A stretch of 6,112 nt of DNA from Methylotenera sp. (GTDB taxonomy: Bacteria; Pseudomonadota; Gammaproteobacteria; Burkholderiales; Methylophilaceae), in contig DAIDAH010000163.1 of the NCBI GenBank assembly GCA_027310735.1, positions 1 to 6,112 on the forward strand. Direction: 5' to 3'. The notes beneath the pieces were generated by a model that was not told where the DNA came from, ran no database searches, and saw nothing but the letters and a program-made list of their open reading frames with translations. The position numbers and the translations under genes are program-made. Positions 1 through 5,560 of this stretch are shown piece after piece. Positions within the stretch are counted from its first letter, which is position 1. Each line of letters opens with the position of its first letter.

Positions 1-1
1 A

Positions 2-379
2 GATAGAACTACAGGTCGCGTGGTCTGGAACCGTGATATTTCGAGTTTAACCGGCTTAAGTACAGAAGACGCACGTATATTTGTGTCGCATGCTACAGGT
101 TCTGTATATGCGCTTGATTACGCCACAGGAAAAACCTATTGGCGACAAGCTGCACTTAAAAATCGTCAGCTCAGTACGCCTATGCCAATGGGTAGCTTGA
201 TTGCTATTGGTGGCGTTGAAGGATATGTGCACTTTTTAAGTAGAGAAGATGGTGCGTTAGCCTCCAGAGTTCAAACAGATAAAAGTGCAGTAATGCCACA
301 AATGGCATTGGTCAATAGTAATACCGTATTGGCACAAACACGTGATGGCGGTCTTTATGCCATTCAAGTCAAACAATAA
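2..379 (+). CDS. bamB: Outer membrane assembly lipoprotein BamB, C-terminal part (5' end outside window)
   Basis: The reading frame is open from base 2 to the TAA at 377-379 and continues upstream of the window, so this is the last ~125 residues of a longer protein. The GTG at 20 is an internal Val codon. The residues show PQQ-type beta-propeller blades: repeated 'tGxVyAlD..tGk..W' strands (VYALDYATGKTYWR), a second blade around VHFLSREDGALASR, and a closing strand GGLYAIQVK at the C-terminus. This is the usual ending of BamB, the propeller lipoprotein that helps BamA insert beta-barrel proteins into the outer membrane from the periplasmic side. The position directly before der on the same strand is the common bamB-der order in proteobacteria, which supports the call over other PQQ-repeat proteins. 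The signal peptide and lipobox lie outside the window. Confidence 0.88.
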   Translation, partial: DRTTGRVVWNRDISSLTGLSTEDARIFVSHATGSVYALDYATGKTYWRQAALKNRQLSTPMPMGSLIAIGGVEGYVHFLSREDGALASRVQTDKSAVMPQMALVNSNTVLAQTRDGGLYAIQVKQ

Positions 380-388
380 GTAAAATAA

Positions 389-418
389 GTAACTGCCGCA
401 TTTGTTGCGTGCAGTTAC
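389..418 (+). other. Intergenic hairpin between bamB and der
   Basis: A perfect 8-bp stem, GTAACTGC (389-396) with GCAGTTAC (411-418), encloses a further 4-bp stem, CGCA/TGCG, with loop TTTGT and a single bulged T at 410. It starts 9 bases after the bamB stop. No T-run follows (the next bases are CGCACGAAAAG), so it is not a standard intrinsic terminator for the + strand. An A-rich stretch precedes it, which would read as T-rich on the other strand, but no minus-strand gene is seen here. It may stabilise the bamB mRNA end or act as a weak terminator or processing site before der. The remaining bases to 510 show nothing I can name beyond a weak GAAGG ribosome binding site for der. Confidence 0.45.
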
Positions 419-510
419 CGCACGAAAAGAATTACCAGATTTAAGAATCGCTTAGCTTTAACCGCTTGGCATTAGAGCCATTAGGTTCAAGAACTATTTA
501 GAAGGCTTGC

Positions 511-1965
511 ATGTTACCTACCATTGTTTTGGTTGGCCGACCAAACGTCGGCAAATCCACCTTATTTAATCGATTAACCAAAAGCCGTGATGCCCTCGTC
601 GCGGACTTGCCCGGTTTAACGCGTGATCGTCACTATGGTCGAGGCACTGGCGCTAGCCAACCTTTCCTTGTGGTCGATACCGGCGGATTCGAGCCTAATA
701 CCGACAGTGGCATTCTGAAAGCCATGGCAGTGCAAACATTATTGGCTATCGATGAAGCTGATGTCATTATCTTTTTGGTAGATGGCCGCCAAGGCGCTAC
801 ACCACAAGATATGGAAATTGCCAATCGTTTGCGTCGGAGCAAATGTCCTGTATTGCTTGCTGTGAATAAAACAGAAGGCATGAATAAAGCCGTTGTCAGT
901 GCAGACTTCCACGAATTAGGTTTGGGTGATCCATTATCTATATCGTCAGCTCACGGAGAAGGTGTCCGGGATATTGTTGAATTGGCATTGGAAAGTTTTA
1001 AGGTTGTTGAAGAAGAGCCACCAACTGATTATTCTGGTGATAGAGTTCCCAAAGTCGCGATTGTTGGTCGTCCAAACGTAGGTAAATCTACTCTGGTCAA
1101 TGCATTGTTAGGCGAAGAACGTGTAATTGCATTTGATGAGCCAGGCACGACGCGTGATTCTATTTCAATTGATTTAGAGAAAAATGGCAAACACTACACA
1201 CTGATAGATACCGCTGGTGTACGCAAACGTGGCCGTGTATTAGAGGCGATTGAGAAATTCTCCGTCATTAAAACCATACAGTCTATTGAAGAAGCCAATG
1301 TGGTAATTTTGGTCGTTGATGCGCAAGAGGGCATTACCGAGCAAGATGCCCATGTAGCCGCTTATATCTTAGAGGCTGGACGTGCATTGGTCGTGGCAAT
1401 CAATAAGTGGGATGGGTTGAAAGAAGAAGAGCGCGATTGGGTAAAACGTGAGATTGACCGCAAGCTCATGTTTTTAGATTTTGCTGAATTTCACTATATT
1501 TCTGCGCTGCGTAAAAAAGGTCTGCCAGAGTTATTTGCCTCGGTTGATATCGCGTTTAAAGCAGCATTTGCCAAGCTCTCAACACCACAACTTACACGTG
1601 TGTTGATTGATGCGCTGCAACAGCATCAACCACCTATCAGTAAAGGTATCCGACCTAAACTGCGTTATGCGCATCAGGGCGGTAGCAATCCACCGATTGT
1701 AGTCATTCATGGTAATCATGTGGATGGTGTGAAAGATGCCTATACCCGCTTTTTAGAAAAAACGTTTCGCAAGACTTTTCAGCTTTCTGGTACGCCATTG
1801 CGTGTGCAATACAAACAAGGTAGTAACCCATTTGCTGAAGATGAAGATAAGCGTAAGCCGGGTGAAGGTATCGTCAGCATGCGCCGCCGTAAAACTGCAC
1901 ATCGCGCTGAATTAAAAGCCAAAAAAGAAGTTGAAGATAAAGATCGTAGCGCTAAAAAGCGTTAG
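511..1965 (+). CDS. der: GTPase Der (EngA), double-G-domain ribosome assembly factor
   Basis: The protein has 484 residues, in the normal range for Der (about 440-490), and is complete. Der is an essential cytoplasmic GTPase that acts in maturation of the 50S ribosomal subunit. Two tandem G domains are visible. G domain 1 has GRPNVGKS at residues 9-16, DTGG at 56-59, NKTE at 119-122 and SAHG at 146-149. G domain 2 has GRPNVGKS at 186-193, DTAG at 233-236 and NKWD at 298-301. The remainder, from about residue 355, is the KH-like domain that packs against the G domains, ending in a Lys/Arg/Glu-rich tail. The first domain's NKxE in place of NKxD is a common Der variant, not a defect. The ATG at 511 is chosen because the family N-terminus (MLPTIVLVGRPNVG) begins there; a weak GAAGG lies at 501-505. 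The gene is on the same strand as bamB upstream. Confidence 0.97.
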   Translation: MLPTIVLVGRPNVGKSTLFNRLTKSRDALVADLPGLTRDRHYGRGTGASQPFLVVDTGGFEPNTDSGILKAMAVQTLLAIDEADVIIFLVDGRQGATPQDMEIANRLRRSKCPVLLAVNKTEGMNKAVVSADFHELGLGDPLSISSAHGEGVRDIVELALESFKVVEEEPPTDYSGDRVPKVAIVGRPNVGKSTLVNALLGEERVIAFDEPGTTRDSISIDLEKNGKHYTLIDTAGVRKRGRVLEAIEKFSVIKTIQSIEEANVVILVVDAQEGITEQDAHVAAYILEAGRALVVAINKWDGLKEEERDWVKREIDRKLMFLDFAEFHYISALRKKGLPELFASVDIAFKAAFAKLSTPQLTRVLIDALQQHQPPISKGIRPKLRYAHQGGSNPPIVVIHGNHVDGVKDAYTRFLEKTFRKTFQLSGTPLRVQYKQGSNPFAEDEDKRKPGEGIVSMRRRKTAHRAELKAKKEVEDKDRSAKKR

Positions 1966-2003
1966 TCTTTTAGTTTACATTTTCGGTAAGTAGAGTGTTG
2001 GTC

Positions 2004-2057
2004 ATTGATGGCAGTCAGATCATTACCTTTTGGTATATGATCTGACTGACCGTCAAT
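2004..2057 (+). terminator. Long hairpin downstream of der, possible terminator without U-tract
   Basis: Bases 2004-2027 pair with 2032-2057 to give a 24-bp stem. It consists of 8 bp (ATTGATGG/CCGTCAAT, one G-T wobble), 12 perfect bp (CAGTCAGATCAT/ATGATCTGACTG) and 4 bp (TACC/GGTA), closed by a TTTT tetraloop. Single bulged bases occur only on the 3' side (A2049, T2036). It begins 38 bases after the der stop codon and is the only strong structure available to end the der transcript. The bases after it (AGCCCTTTAC) do not form a proper U-tract, so termination may be Rho-assisted or inefficient, or the element may be an mRNA 3'-end stabiliser or the remnant of a palindromic repeat. The structure is seen directly; the function is a guess. 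Confidence 0.45.
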
Positions 2058-2225
2058 AGCCCTTTACAATCTATGATTCATGCCACTCGTCTACAATATG
2101 ATGCTCATCGTGTGGATATCTAAATATAACGCTAACTTGCGTTAAGCTCAGTTCACTCAAATGTACTTGCGTGTAATTCCGCTTTAATCAACTCAGTATT
2201 TTCCGTTATTTAGCTCAACTAATGC

Positions 2226-2242
2226 TTGATAAGCATGGTGCA
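2226..2242. promoter_or_regulatory. Weak, half-matched NtrC-like site (distal)
   Basis: The right half, GGTGCA (2237-2242), matches the right half of the known enteric NtrC consensus (TGCACY-N5-GGTGCA). The left half (2226-2231, TTGATA) is poor. Its centre, about 2234, lies 30 bp from the centre of the better site at 2253-2275, close to three helical turns, which is the side-by-side spacing that lets NtrC dimers cooperate. It overlaps a perfect dyad, ATGCTT-GAT-AAGCAT, at 2222-2236, whose binder is unknown. The call depends on the neighbouring site and promoter. Confidence 0.3.
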
Positions 2243-2252
2243 ATTTATTTGT

Positions 2253-2275
2253 TTGAGCACTTACTTGGTGCGCAA
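2253..2275. promoter_or_regulatory. NtrC-like activator binding site (proximal)
   Basis: GCACT-TACTT-GGTGC (2257-2271) matches the known enteric NtrC core GCACY-N5-GGTGC at every defined position. The dyad extends outward as TTG (2253-2255) and CAA (2273-2275), giving an imperfect 23-bp palindrome. Its centre (2264) lies about 109 bp upstream of the start predicted from the sigma-54 promoter at 2346-2362. This is the typical enhancer distance for a bacterial enhancer-binding protein. I infer activation under nitrogen limitation. Another regulator with a GCAC/GTGC-type site cannot be excluded from sequence alone. Confidence 0.55.
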
Positions 2276-2345
2276 GTAAAAATGTATATTTCGATGTGAT
2301 ATTTTTAACAACATGATCTATAAAGGATTTTTTAGCCTTTAAAAG

Positions 2346-2362
2346 TTGGCATTCTTGTTGCT
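2346..2362 (+). promoter_or_regulatory. Sigma-54 (RpoN) promoter of the guanidine-type ABC operon
   Basis: TTGGCATTCTTGTTGCT fits the sigma-54 consensus YTGGCACGRNNNTTGCW well. The -24 GG (2348-2349) and the -12 GC (2360-2361) are separated by exactly 10 bases, and TTGGCA and TTGCT are both intact. Mismatches are limited to the less conserved CGR positions. The predicted start is near 2373, leaving about 50 bases of leader before the riboswitch core. A TATAAT sequence follows immediately (2365-2370), but no good -35 element sits 16-18 bases upstream of it, so sigma-70 use is less likely though possible. Such a promoter requires an enhancer-binding protein, and the NtrC-like site upstream supplies a candidate. 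Confidence 0.72.
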
Positions 2363-2423
2363 TGTATAATATTAGCGAGAAAGCGGTGCGTTTAAATAGC
2401 AAGCCGCTATAAGTTTCAAAAAA

Positions 2424-2523
2424 GATGGCTAGGGTTCCGGCTTTTATTAACTTAAAAGTGTCTGGTCCGAGAGTTGTCGGCCAATAGTGATATGGCTACA
2501 CGGAGGGATAAAAGCCCGGGAGG
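2424..2523 (+). promoter_or_regulatory. Guanidine-I riboswitch (ykkC class aptamer)
   Basis: Three conserved blocks of this class occur in order: CTAGGGTTCCG (2429-2439), CTGGTCCGAGAG (2462-2473) and ACACGGAGGGATAAAAGCC (2498-2516), the last followed by CGGGAGG. Between them lie the expected variable hairpins. CTTTT (2441-2445) pairs with AAAAG (2454-2458), GGCCA (2479-2483) with TGGCT (2493-2497, one wobble), and CCG (2467-2469) can pair with CGG (2501-2503). The class is known to bind free guanidinium and to switch on export, carboxylation or uptake genes. The match in the invariant blocks is near perfect and on the + strand, 55 bases before the ABC operon's first start codon. The ykkC subtypes that sense ppGpp, PRPP or (d)CDP resemble it, but the blocks here fit the guanidine subtype. 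The outer boundaries are approximate. Confidence 0.93.
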
Positions 2524-2558
2524 AAGCGTTTTTTTAAATGCCGCCTTCTCGACTTTTT
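2520..2558 (+). terminator. Riboswitch expression platform: intrinsic terminator hairpin
   Basis: GAGGAAGCG (2520-2528) can pair with CGCCTTCTC (2542-2550) in a 9-bp stem with one G-T wobble and one A-C mismatch. An alternative inner stem, GCGTTT/AAATGC (2526-2531 with 2536-2541), has a TTTT loop. Five T's follow at 2554-2558 after GAC. The 5' arm reuses the GGAG-type 3' end of the aptamer (2520-2523), so terminator and ligand-bound aptamer should compete. This matches the known ON behaviour of guanidine-I riboswitches: without guanidine the hairpin forms and transcription stops, and with guanidine the operon is transcribed. The stem is imperfect and the U-tract short, so leakiness is plausible. 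Confidence 0.6.
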
Positions 2559-2577
2559 ACCAACCTAGGAGCCTATC

Positions 2578-3582
2578 ATGCATCGTTCAAGTTTTTTTAC
2601 ACGCTTTTCAGCACGTACCGTATTAACTGCTACTGCATTCACCGCATCTTTATTATTCACAGGATTATCTAATGCCGCCGAACCACTTAAAGTCGGCTAT
2701 AGCGATTGGCCGGGCTGGGTTGCATGGCAAGTGGCCATCGAAAAAGGCTGGTTTAAAGAAGCCGGCGTAGATGTTAAATTTGAGTGGTTTGATTACGTTG
2801 CTTCCATGGATGCTTTCACCGCAGGTAAGATTGATGGCGTAACAGTTACTAATGGTGACGCTCTTGTAACAGGGTCTGGCGGCGCGAAGAATGTGATGAT
2901 TCTTTTGACTGATTACTCTAACGGTAATGACATGATTGTCGGCAAGCCGGGTATTAAAAGTCTAAAAGATTTAAAAGGTAAAAAAATCGGTCTTGAAACT
3001 GGTTTTGTAGAACACCTTTTACTGCTCAATGGTTTAGAAAAAGCAGGCATGAAAGAATCTGATGTCACTATCGTCAATACCAAAACCAATGAAACTCCAC
3101 AGGCTTTAGCATCTGGCGATTTAGCTGCAATTGGTGCTTGGCAGCCAAACTCTGGTGAGGCCATGAACTTGGTACCTGGCGCAAAACCTATTTATACCTC
3201 TGCTGATGAACCAGGCTTAATCTACGACGTACTTACAGTAAGCCCAACAAGCTTGTCTAGCCGTAAAGCTGATTGGCAGAAAGTAGTTAAAGTCTGGGAT
3301 AAAGTCGTTACTTATATCAATGATCCTAAAACTCAACCAGATGCTGTGAAAATTATGGCAGCGCGTGTTGGTATTAAGCCTGAAGCTTATTTGCCTTTAC
3401 TTAAGGGCACTAAGTTGCTGAGTCTTGAAGATGGCAAAAAGATATTTGTCAAAGCTAATGGTTTTAAATCACTGTATGGCTCAACAAAAATTGCGGATGA
3501 TTTCAATGTGAAATATGGTGTTTACAAAAAGCCTATGGATTTGAGTCGAGCTATTAATCCATCTTTAGCTACTGCTAAGTAA
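2578..3582 (+). CDS. ABC transporter periplasmic substrate-binding protein (NitT/TauT type), probably for guanidine
   Basis: The protein has 334 residues, normal for SsuA/TauA/NMT1-like binding proteins. A Sec signal peptide is clear: basic residues near the start (R3, R9, R13), a hydrophobic stretch at about 15-30, and a likely cleavage near SNA-A (33/34). The mature part begins LKVGYSDWPGWVAWQVAIEKGWFKEAGV, the usual first strand and helix of this fold. The GIKSLKDLKGKKIGLETG segment is the family's linker/second-lobe motif. The early region is rich in Trp and Tyr (Y41, W44, W47, W50, W58, then WFDY), suiting a cationic ligand bound by aromatic faces; that point is inference. An ideal AGGAG (2567-2571) sits 6 bases before the ATG. 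The gene is the first after the guanidine-I riboswitch, so guanidine or a guanidino compound is the likeliest ligand, rather than taurine or sulfonate as automatic annotation might say. Confidence 0.9.
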   Translation: MHRSSFFTRFSARTVLTATAFTASLLFTGLSNAAEPLKVGYSDWPGWVAWQVAIEKGWFKEAGVDVKFEWFDYVASMDAFTAGKIDGVTVTNGDALVTGSGGAKNVMILLTDYSNGNDMIVGKPGIKSLKDLKGKKIGLETGFVEHLLLLNGLEKAGMKESDVTIVNTKTNETPQALASGDLAAIGAWQPNSGEAMNLVPGAKPIYTSADEPGLIYDVLTVSPTSLSSRKADWQKVVKVWDKVVTYINDPKTQPDAVKIMAARVGIKPEAYLPLLKGTKLLSLEDGKKIFVKANGFKSLYGSTKIADDFNVKYGVYKKPMDLSRAINPSLATAK

Positions 3583-3626
3583 TAGCGTTTAATTACTACA
3601 TTAATTAATCTTGAAAAGAGTACAGA

Positions 3627-4592
3627 ATGAGTCTTGAGTCTTGGTTTGTTGTGCGAAGGGAATTGTCTCCACGCAGGCAGAAATTTTTAGGGATAGGCTC
3701 ATTTCTGTTACCGCTTCTGATTTGGTGTGCAGTGAGTTATGTGCCGTTCATATGGCATCCAATGGTCAAGGTGAGTAATCCCGGAAGTGTGGATTACTTT
3801 CAAGTAGGCATGCTGGTTGAAAAGTCTGTTTACAAAGATGAACTAGCCAATATGCAGGCTGCGGGTAAAACGCTACCTGAAGGCTCACCAGCCAACCCAA
3901 TTTATTTACCCGCCCCACATGCCGTAGCCAAAGCTTTATACACGGGCTTTACTACCGCGCCTCAACAGCGTGATGGCAAATGGTTACATGAGAGCTTGTG
4001 GCATAGTATTCAGATTATTTTCTGGGGCTTCTTTATTTCATCATTGATCGGAGTGCCATTGGGAATTTTGTGCGGCACGTTCAGTGCGGTTTCTCGTATC
4101 AATGAACCTTTTGTTGAGTTTTTTCGGTATCTGCCTGCACCTGCATTTGGCGCGCTGGCTGTTGCTATTTTAGGGATTTATGACGGACCAAAAATTGCCA
4201 TTATCGTGATTGGTACTTTGTTTCAACAAATACTCATTATTGCCAATACGACACGAAAACTAGATTACTCCTTGATTGAAGCTGCGCTTACCTTGGGGAC
4301 TAATAAATTCAAACTTCTCTTGCACGTCATTATTCCTGGCATTTTGCCTGAGTTGTATCGAGATCAACGCATTTTATTGGGTTGGGCTTGGACTTATCTG
4401 ATAGTGGCGGAGTTAATCGGTACATCGTCTGGAATCACATGGTTCATTACGCAGCAAGCGCGGTATCAACATTTTGAGAATGTGTATGCCGCAATCATCA
4501 TTATTGGGGTGCTTGGCTTAGGTGGAGATTTAATTCTGGCTTGGTTAAGCAAGCGCCTATTCCCTTGGGATCGCTCGGCGAATAAAGAGTAA
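3627..4592 (+). CDS. ABC transporter permease, NitT/TauT (SsuC-like) type
   Basis: This 321-residue inner-membrane permease carries the BPD_transp_1 fold. A first membrane helix at about 20-42 is followed by an unusually long, mostly polar segment (about 43-122). Further helices lie at about 126-150, 165-185, 189-206, 250-268 and 285-305. The cytoplasmic coupling (EAA) loop starts at E218 (EAALTLG, then IIPGILPEL), the contact point for the ATPase. The family is usually 250-280 residues, so the excess is mainly the extracytoplasmic stretch after helix 1. The start ATG has AAAGAG (3615-3620) 6 bases upstream. It follows the binding-protein gene by 44 bases with no terminator between them and precedes the ATPase by 10 bases, so the three genes almost certainly form one transporter. 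The protein should act as a homodimer, since only one permease gene is present. Confidence 0.92.
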   Translation: MSLESWFVVRRELSPRRQKFLGIGSFLLPLLIWCAVSYVPFIWHPMVKVSNPGSVDYFQVGMLVEKSVYKDELANMQAAGKTLPEGSPANPIYLPAPHAVAKALYTGFTTAPQQRDGKWLHESLWHSIQIIFWGFFISSLIGVPLGILCGTFSAVSRINEPFVEFFRYLPAPAFGALAVAILGIYDGPKIAIIVIGTLFQQILIIANTTRKLDYSLIEAALTLGTNKFKLLLHVIIPGILPELYRDQRILLGWAWTYLIVAELIGTSSGITWFITQQARYQHFENVYAAIIIIGVLGLGGDLILAWLSKRLFPWDRSANKE

Positions 4593-4602
4593 AGGATTTA
4601 TT

Positions 4603-5556
4603 GTGAGCTCAAATAACAACCGCCCTAATCATCTAGAGACCAGCCAACTGGAAACCAGTCAAATGAATTATTTAGAGCAATCTGAAGCCGTTAAAGAACG
4701 TTTTGAGCGCATTAAACAGCGCGAAGTTATTTTAGAAGTGAAACAGCTTGGTAAGATTTACAAGACTGCGAAAGGTGAAGTCACCGCACTTAAAAATATC
4801 AACTTTAAAACGCATAGACGAGAATTTGTATGTGTGATTGGCCCATCAGGTTGCGGAAAATCAACACTGATACGAATTCTGGCTGGGCTAGAGTCTCATA
4901 CTTCCGGTGATGTTCTGCTGGATGGTAAACCAGTCAGTGGCCCGGGGCGTGATCGTGGCATGGTGTTTCAGGGCTATACGCTGTTTCCTTGGTTAAGTGT
5001 TAAAAAGAATGTGATGTTTGGTCTGGAAATGAACAATACATCTGGTGATGAAGCTGCGCGCGAAGCTGATTTGTGGCTTGAGTTAGTGGGGCTGGAGAAA
5101 TTTGCAGGCGCTTATCCTCACGAGCTTTCTGGAGGCATGAAGCAGCGTGTAGCAATCGCACGTGCATTGGCGAATCAGCCGAGAATTCTGTTGATGGATG
5201 AGCCGTTCGGCGCACTGGATGCGCAGTCTCGCATCAAGATGCAGGCGCATCTGCTGGAAATCTGGCGCAATATTGATATCACTATTGTGTTCATTACCCA
5301 TGATCTGGATGAAGCTATTTTTCTGGCGGATCGCATTCTGGTATTAAAAGCCCACCCTGGTGAAGTGCAGGAATTGATTGAGGTGCCAGTGCCTCGTCCG
5401 CGTAGTGCTGGTCAATTTACCAGCCCGGAATTTTTAGCAACTAAAGCGAGGCTAGAGGCATTGATTCATCCGCCTAAAGTTGAAGAAGAAAACGAAGATG
5501 AAGTGATTACACCGAAAATGATTCGTTTTGTGAATGTTGCAGATAATGTGGAGTAA
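4603..5556 (+). CDS. ABC transporter ATP-binding protein, NitT/TauT (SsuB/TauB-like) type
   Basis: All ATPase motifs are intact: Walker A GPSGCGKST at residues 80-88, Q-loop in FQGYTLFPW, signature LSGGMKQR at 175-182, Walker B ILLMDE at 195-200, D-loop GALD and H-loop ITHD at 231-234. The protein should be an active cytoplasmic ATPase that drives the preceding permease. The start is GTG, supported by TAAAGGA overlapping the permease stop (4590-4596) with 6 bases of spacing, which implies translational coupling. An ATG at 4663 is in frame but lacks a comparable site. At 317 residues the protein is longer than the typical 250-270. It has about 40 extra residues at the N-terminus, including a duplicated LETSQ and a charged, probably helical NYLEQSEAVKERFERIKQRE segment. 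It also has an acidic C-terminal tail (VEEENEDE). These extensions may be a subfamily trait; their role is unknown. Confidence 0.93.
   Translation: MSSNNNRPNHLETSQLETSQMNYLEQSEAVKERFERIKQREVILEVKQLGKIYKTAKGEVTALKNINFKTHRREFVCVIGPSGCGKSTLIRILAGLESHTSGDVLLDGKPVSGPGRDRGMVFQGYTLFPWLSVKKNVMFGLEMNNTSGDEAAREADLWLELVGLEKFAGAYPHELSGGMKQRVAIARALANQPRILLMDEPFGALDAQSRIKMQAHLLEIWRNIDITIVFITHDLDEAIFLADRILVLKAHPGEVQELIEVPVPRPRSAGQFTSPEFLATKARLEALIHPPKVEEENEDEVITPKMIRFVNVADNVE
4633..4662 (+). repeat. Two-copy 15-base tandem repeat in the ATPase N-terminal extension
   Basis: CTAGAGACCAGCCAA (4633-4647) is followed directly by CTGGAAACCAGTCAA (4648-4662). The copies match at 12 of 15 positions and both encode Leu-Glu-Thr-Ser-Gln. 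All three differences are synonymous, so the duplication looks old enough to have drifted while the peptide was kept. It lies before the nucleotide-binding domain and should not affect ATPase motifs. Confidence 0.7.
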
Positions 5557-5560
5557 CTAA

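Larger units (their letters stand above)
1966..2577. other. 612-base non-coding regulatory region between der and the ABC operon
   Basis: No convincing gene lies here. From left to right it holds a long hairpin downstream of der (2004-2057) and a stretch with little to name (2058-2220) apart from a 6-bp inverted repeat, TAACGC/GCGTTA, at 2127-2144. Then come two NtrC-like dyads (2226-2275), an AT-rich spacer (2276-2345), a sigma-54 promoter (2346-2362), the guanidine-I riboswitch (2424-2523), a terminator-type hairpin (2520-2558) and a good ribosome binding site, AGGAG, at 2567-2571. The AT-rich spacer between activator sites and promoter is where IHF would commonly bind in sigma-54 systems. 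I saw no clear IHF consensus there. Confidence 0.75.

Noticed and set aside
20..379. A 119-residue protein starting at GTG 20
   Set aside because: The frame stays open to the left edge and the GTG sits inside a beta-propeller strand of BamB, so it is an internal codon of a truncated gene.
633..881. Minus-strand open frame inside der
   Set aside because: Antisense shadow of a highly conserved gene with no independent support. The minus-strand frames at 2913-3164 and 5000-5301 are rejected for the same reason.
2073..2123. Short 16-codon frame starting ATGATTCATGCC as a possible leader peptide
   Set aside because: It has no ribosome binding site, lies upstream of the predicted promoter and has no suggestive residue pattern.
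2193..2402. 69-codon open frame on the minus strand in the regulatory region
   Set aside because: It covers the sigma-54 promoter and NtrC-like sites, lacks a recognisable domain, and its start region falls in the riboswitch leader. It is best explained by chance.
2529..2535. Seven-T run as the U-tract of a terminator formed by the aptamer's last hairpin
   Set aside because: The bases just before it (GAGGAAGCG) do not close a hairpin on themselves. They pair better with the downstream CGCCTTCTC, which places the T-run in the loop.
2578..5556. Annotation of the transporter as taurine or alkanesulfonate uptake (tauABC/ssuABC)
   Set aside because: The family similarity is real but broad. The guanidine-I riboswitch and the adjacent amidohydrolase argue for a guanidino substrate, and no sulfonate-cleaving enzyme is seen.
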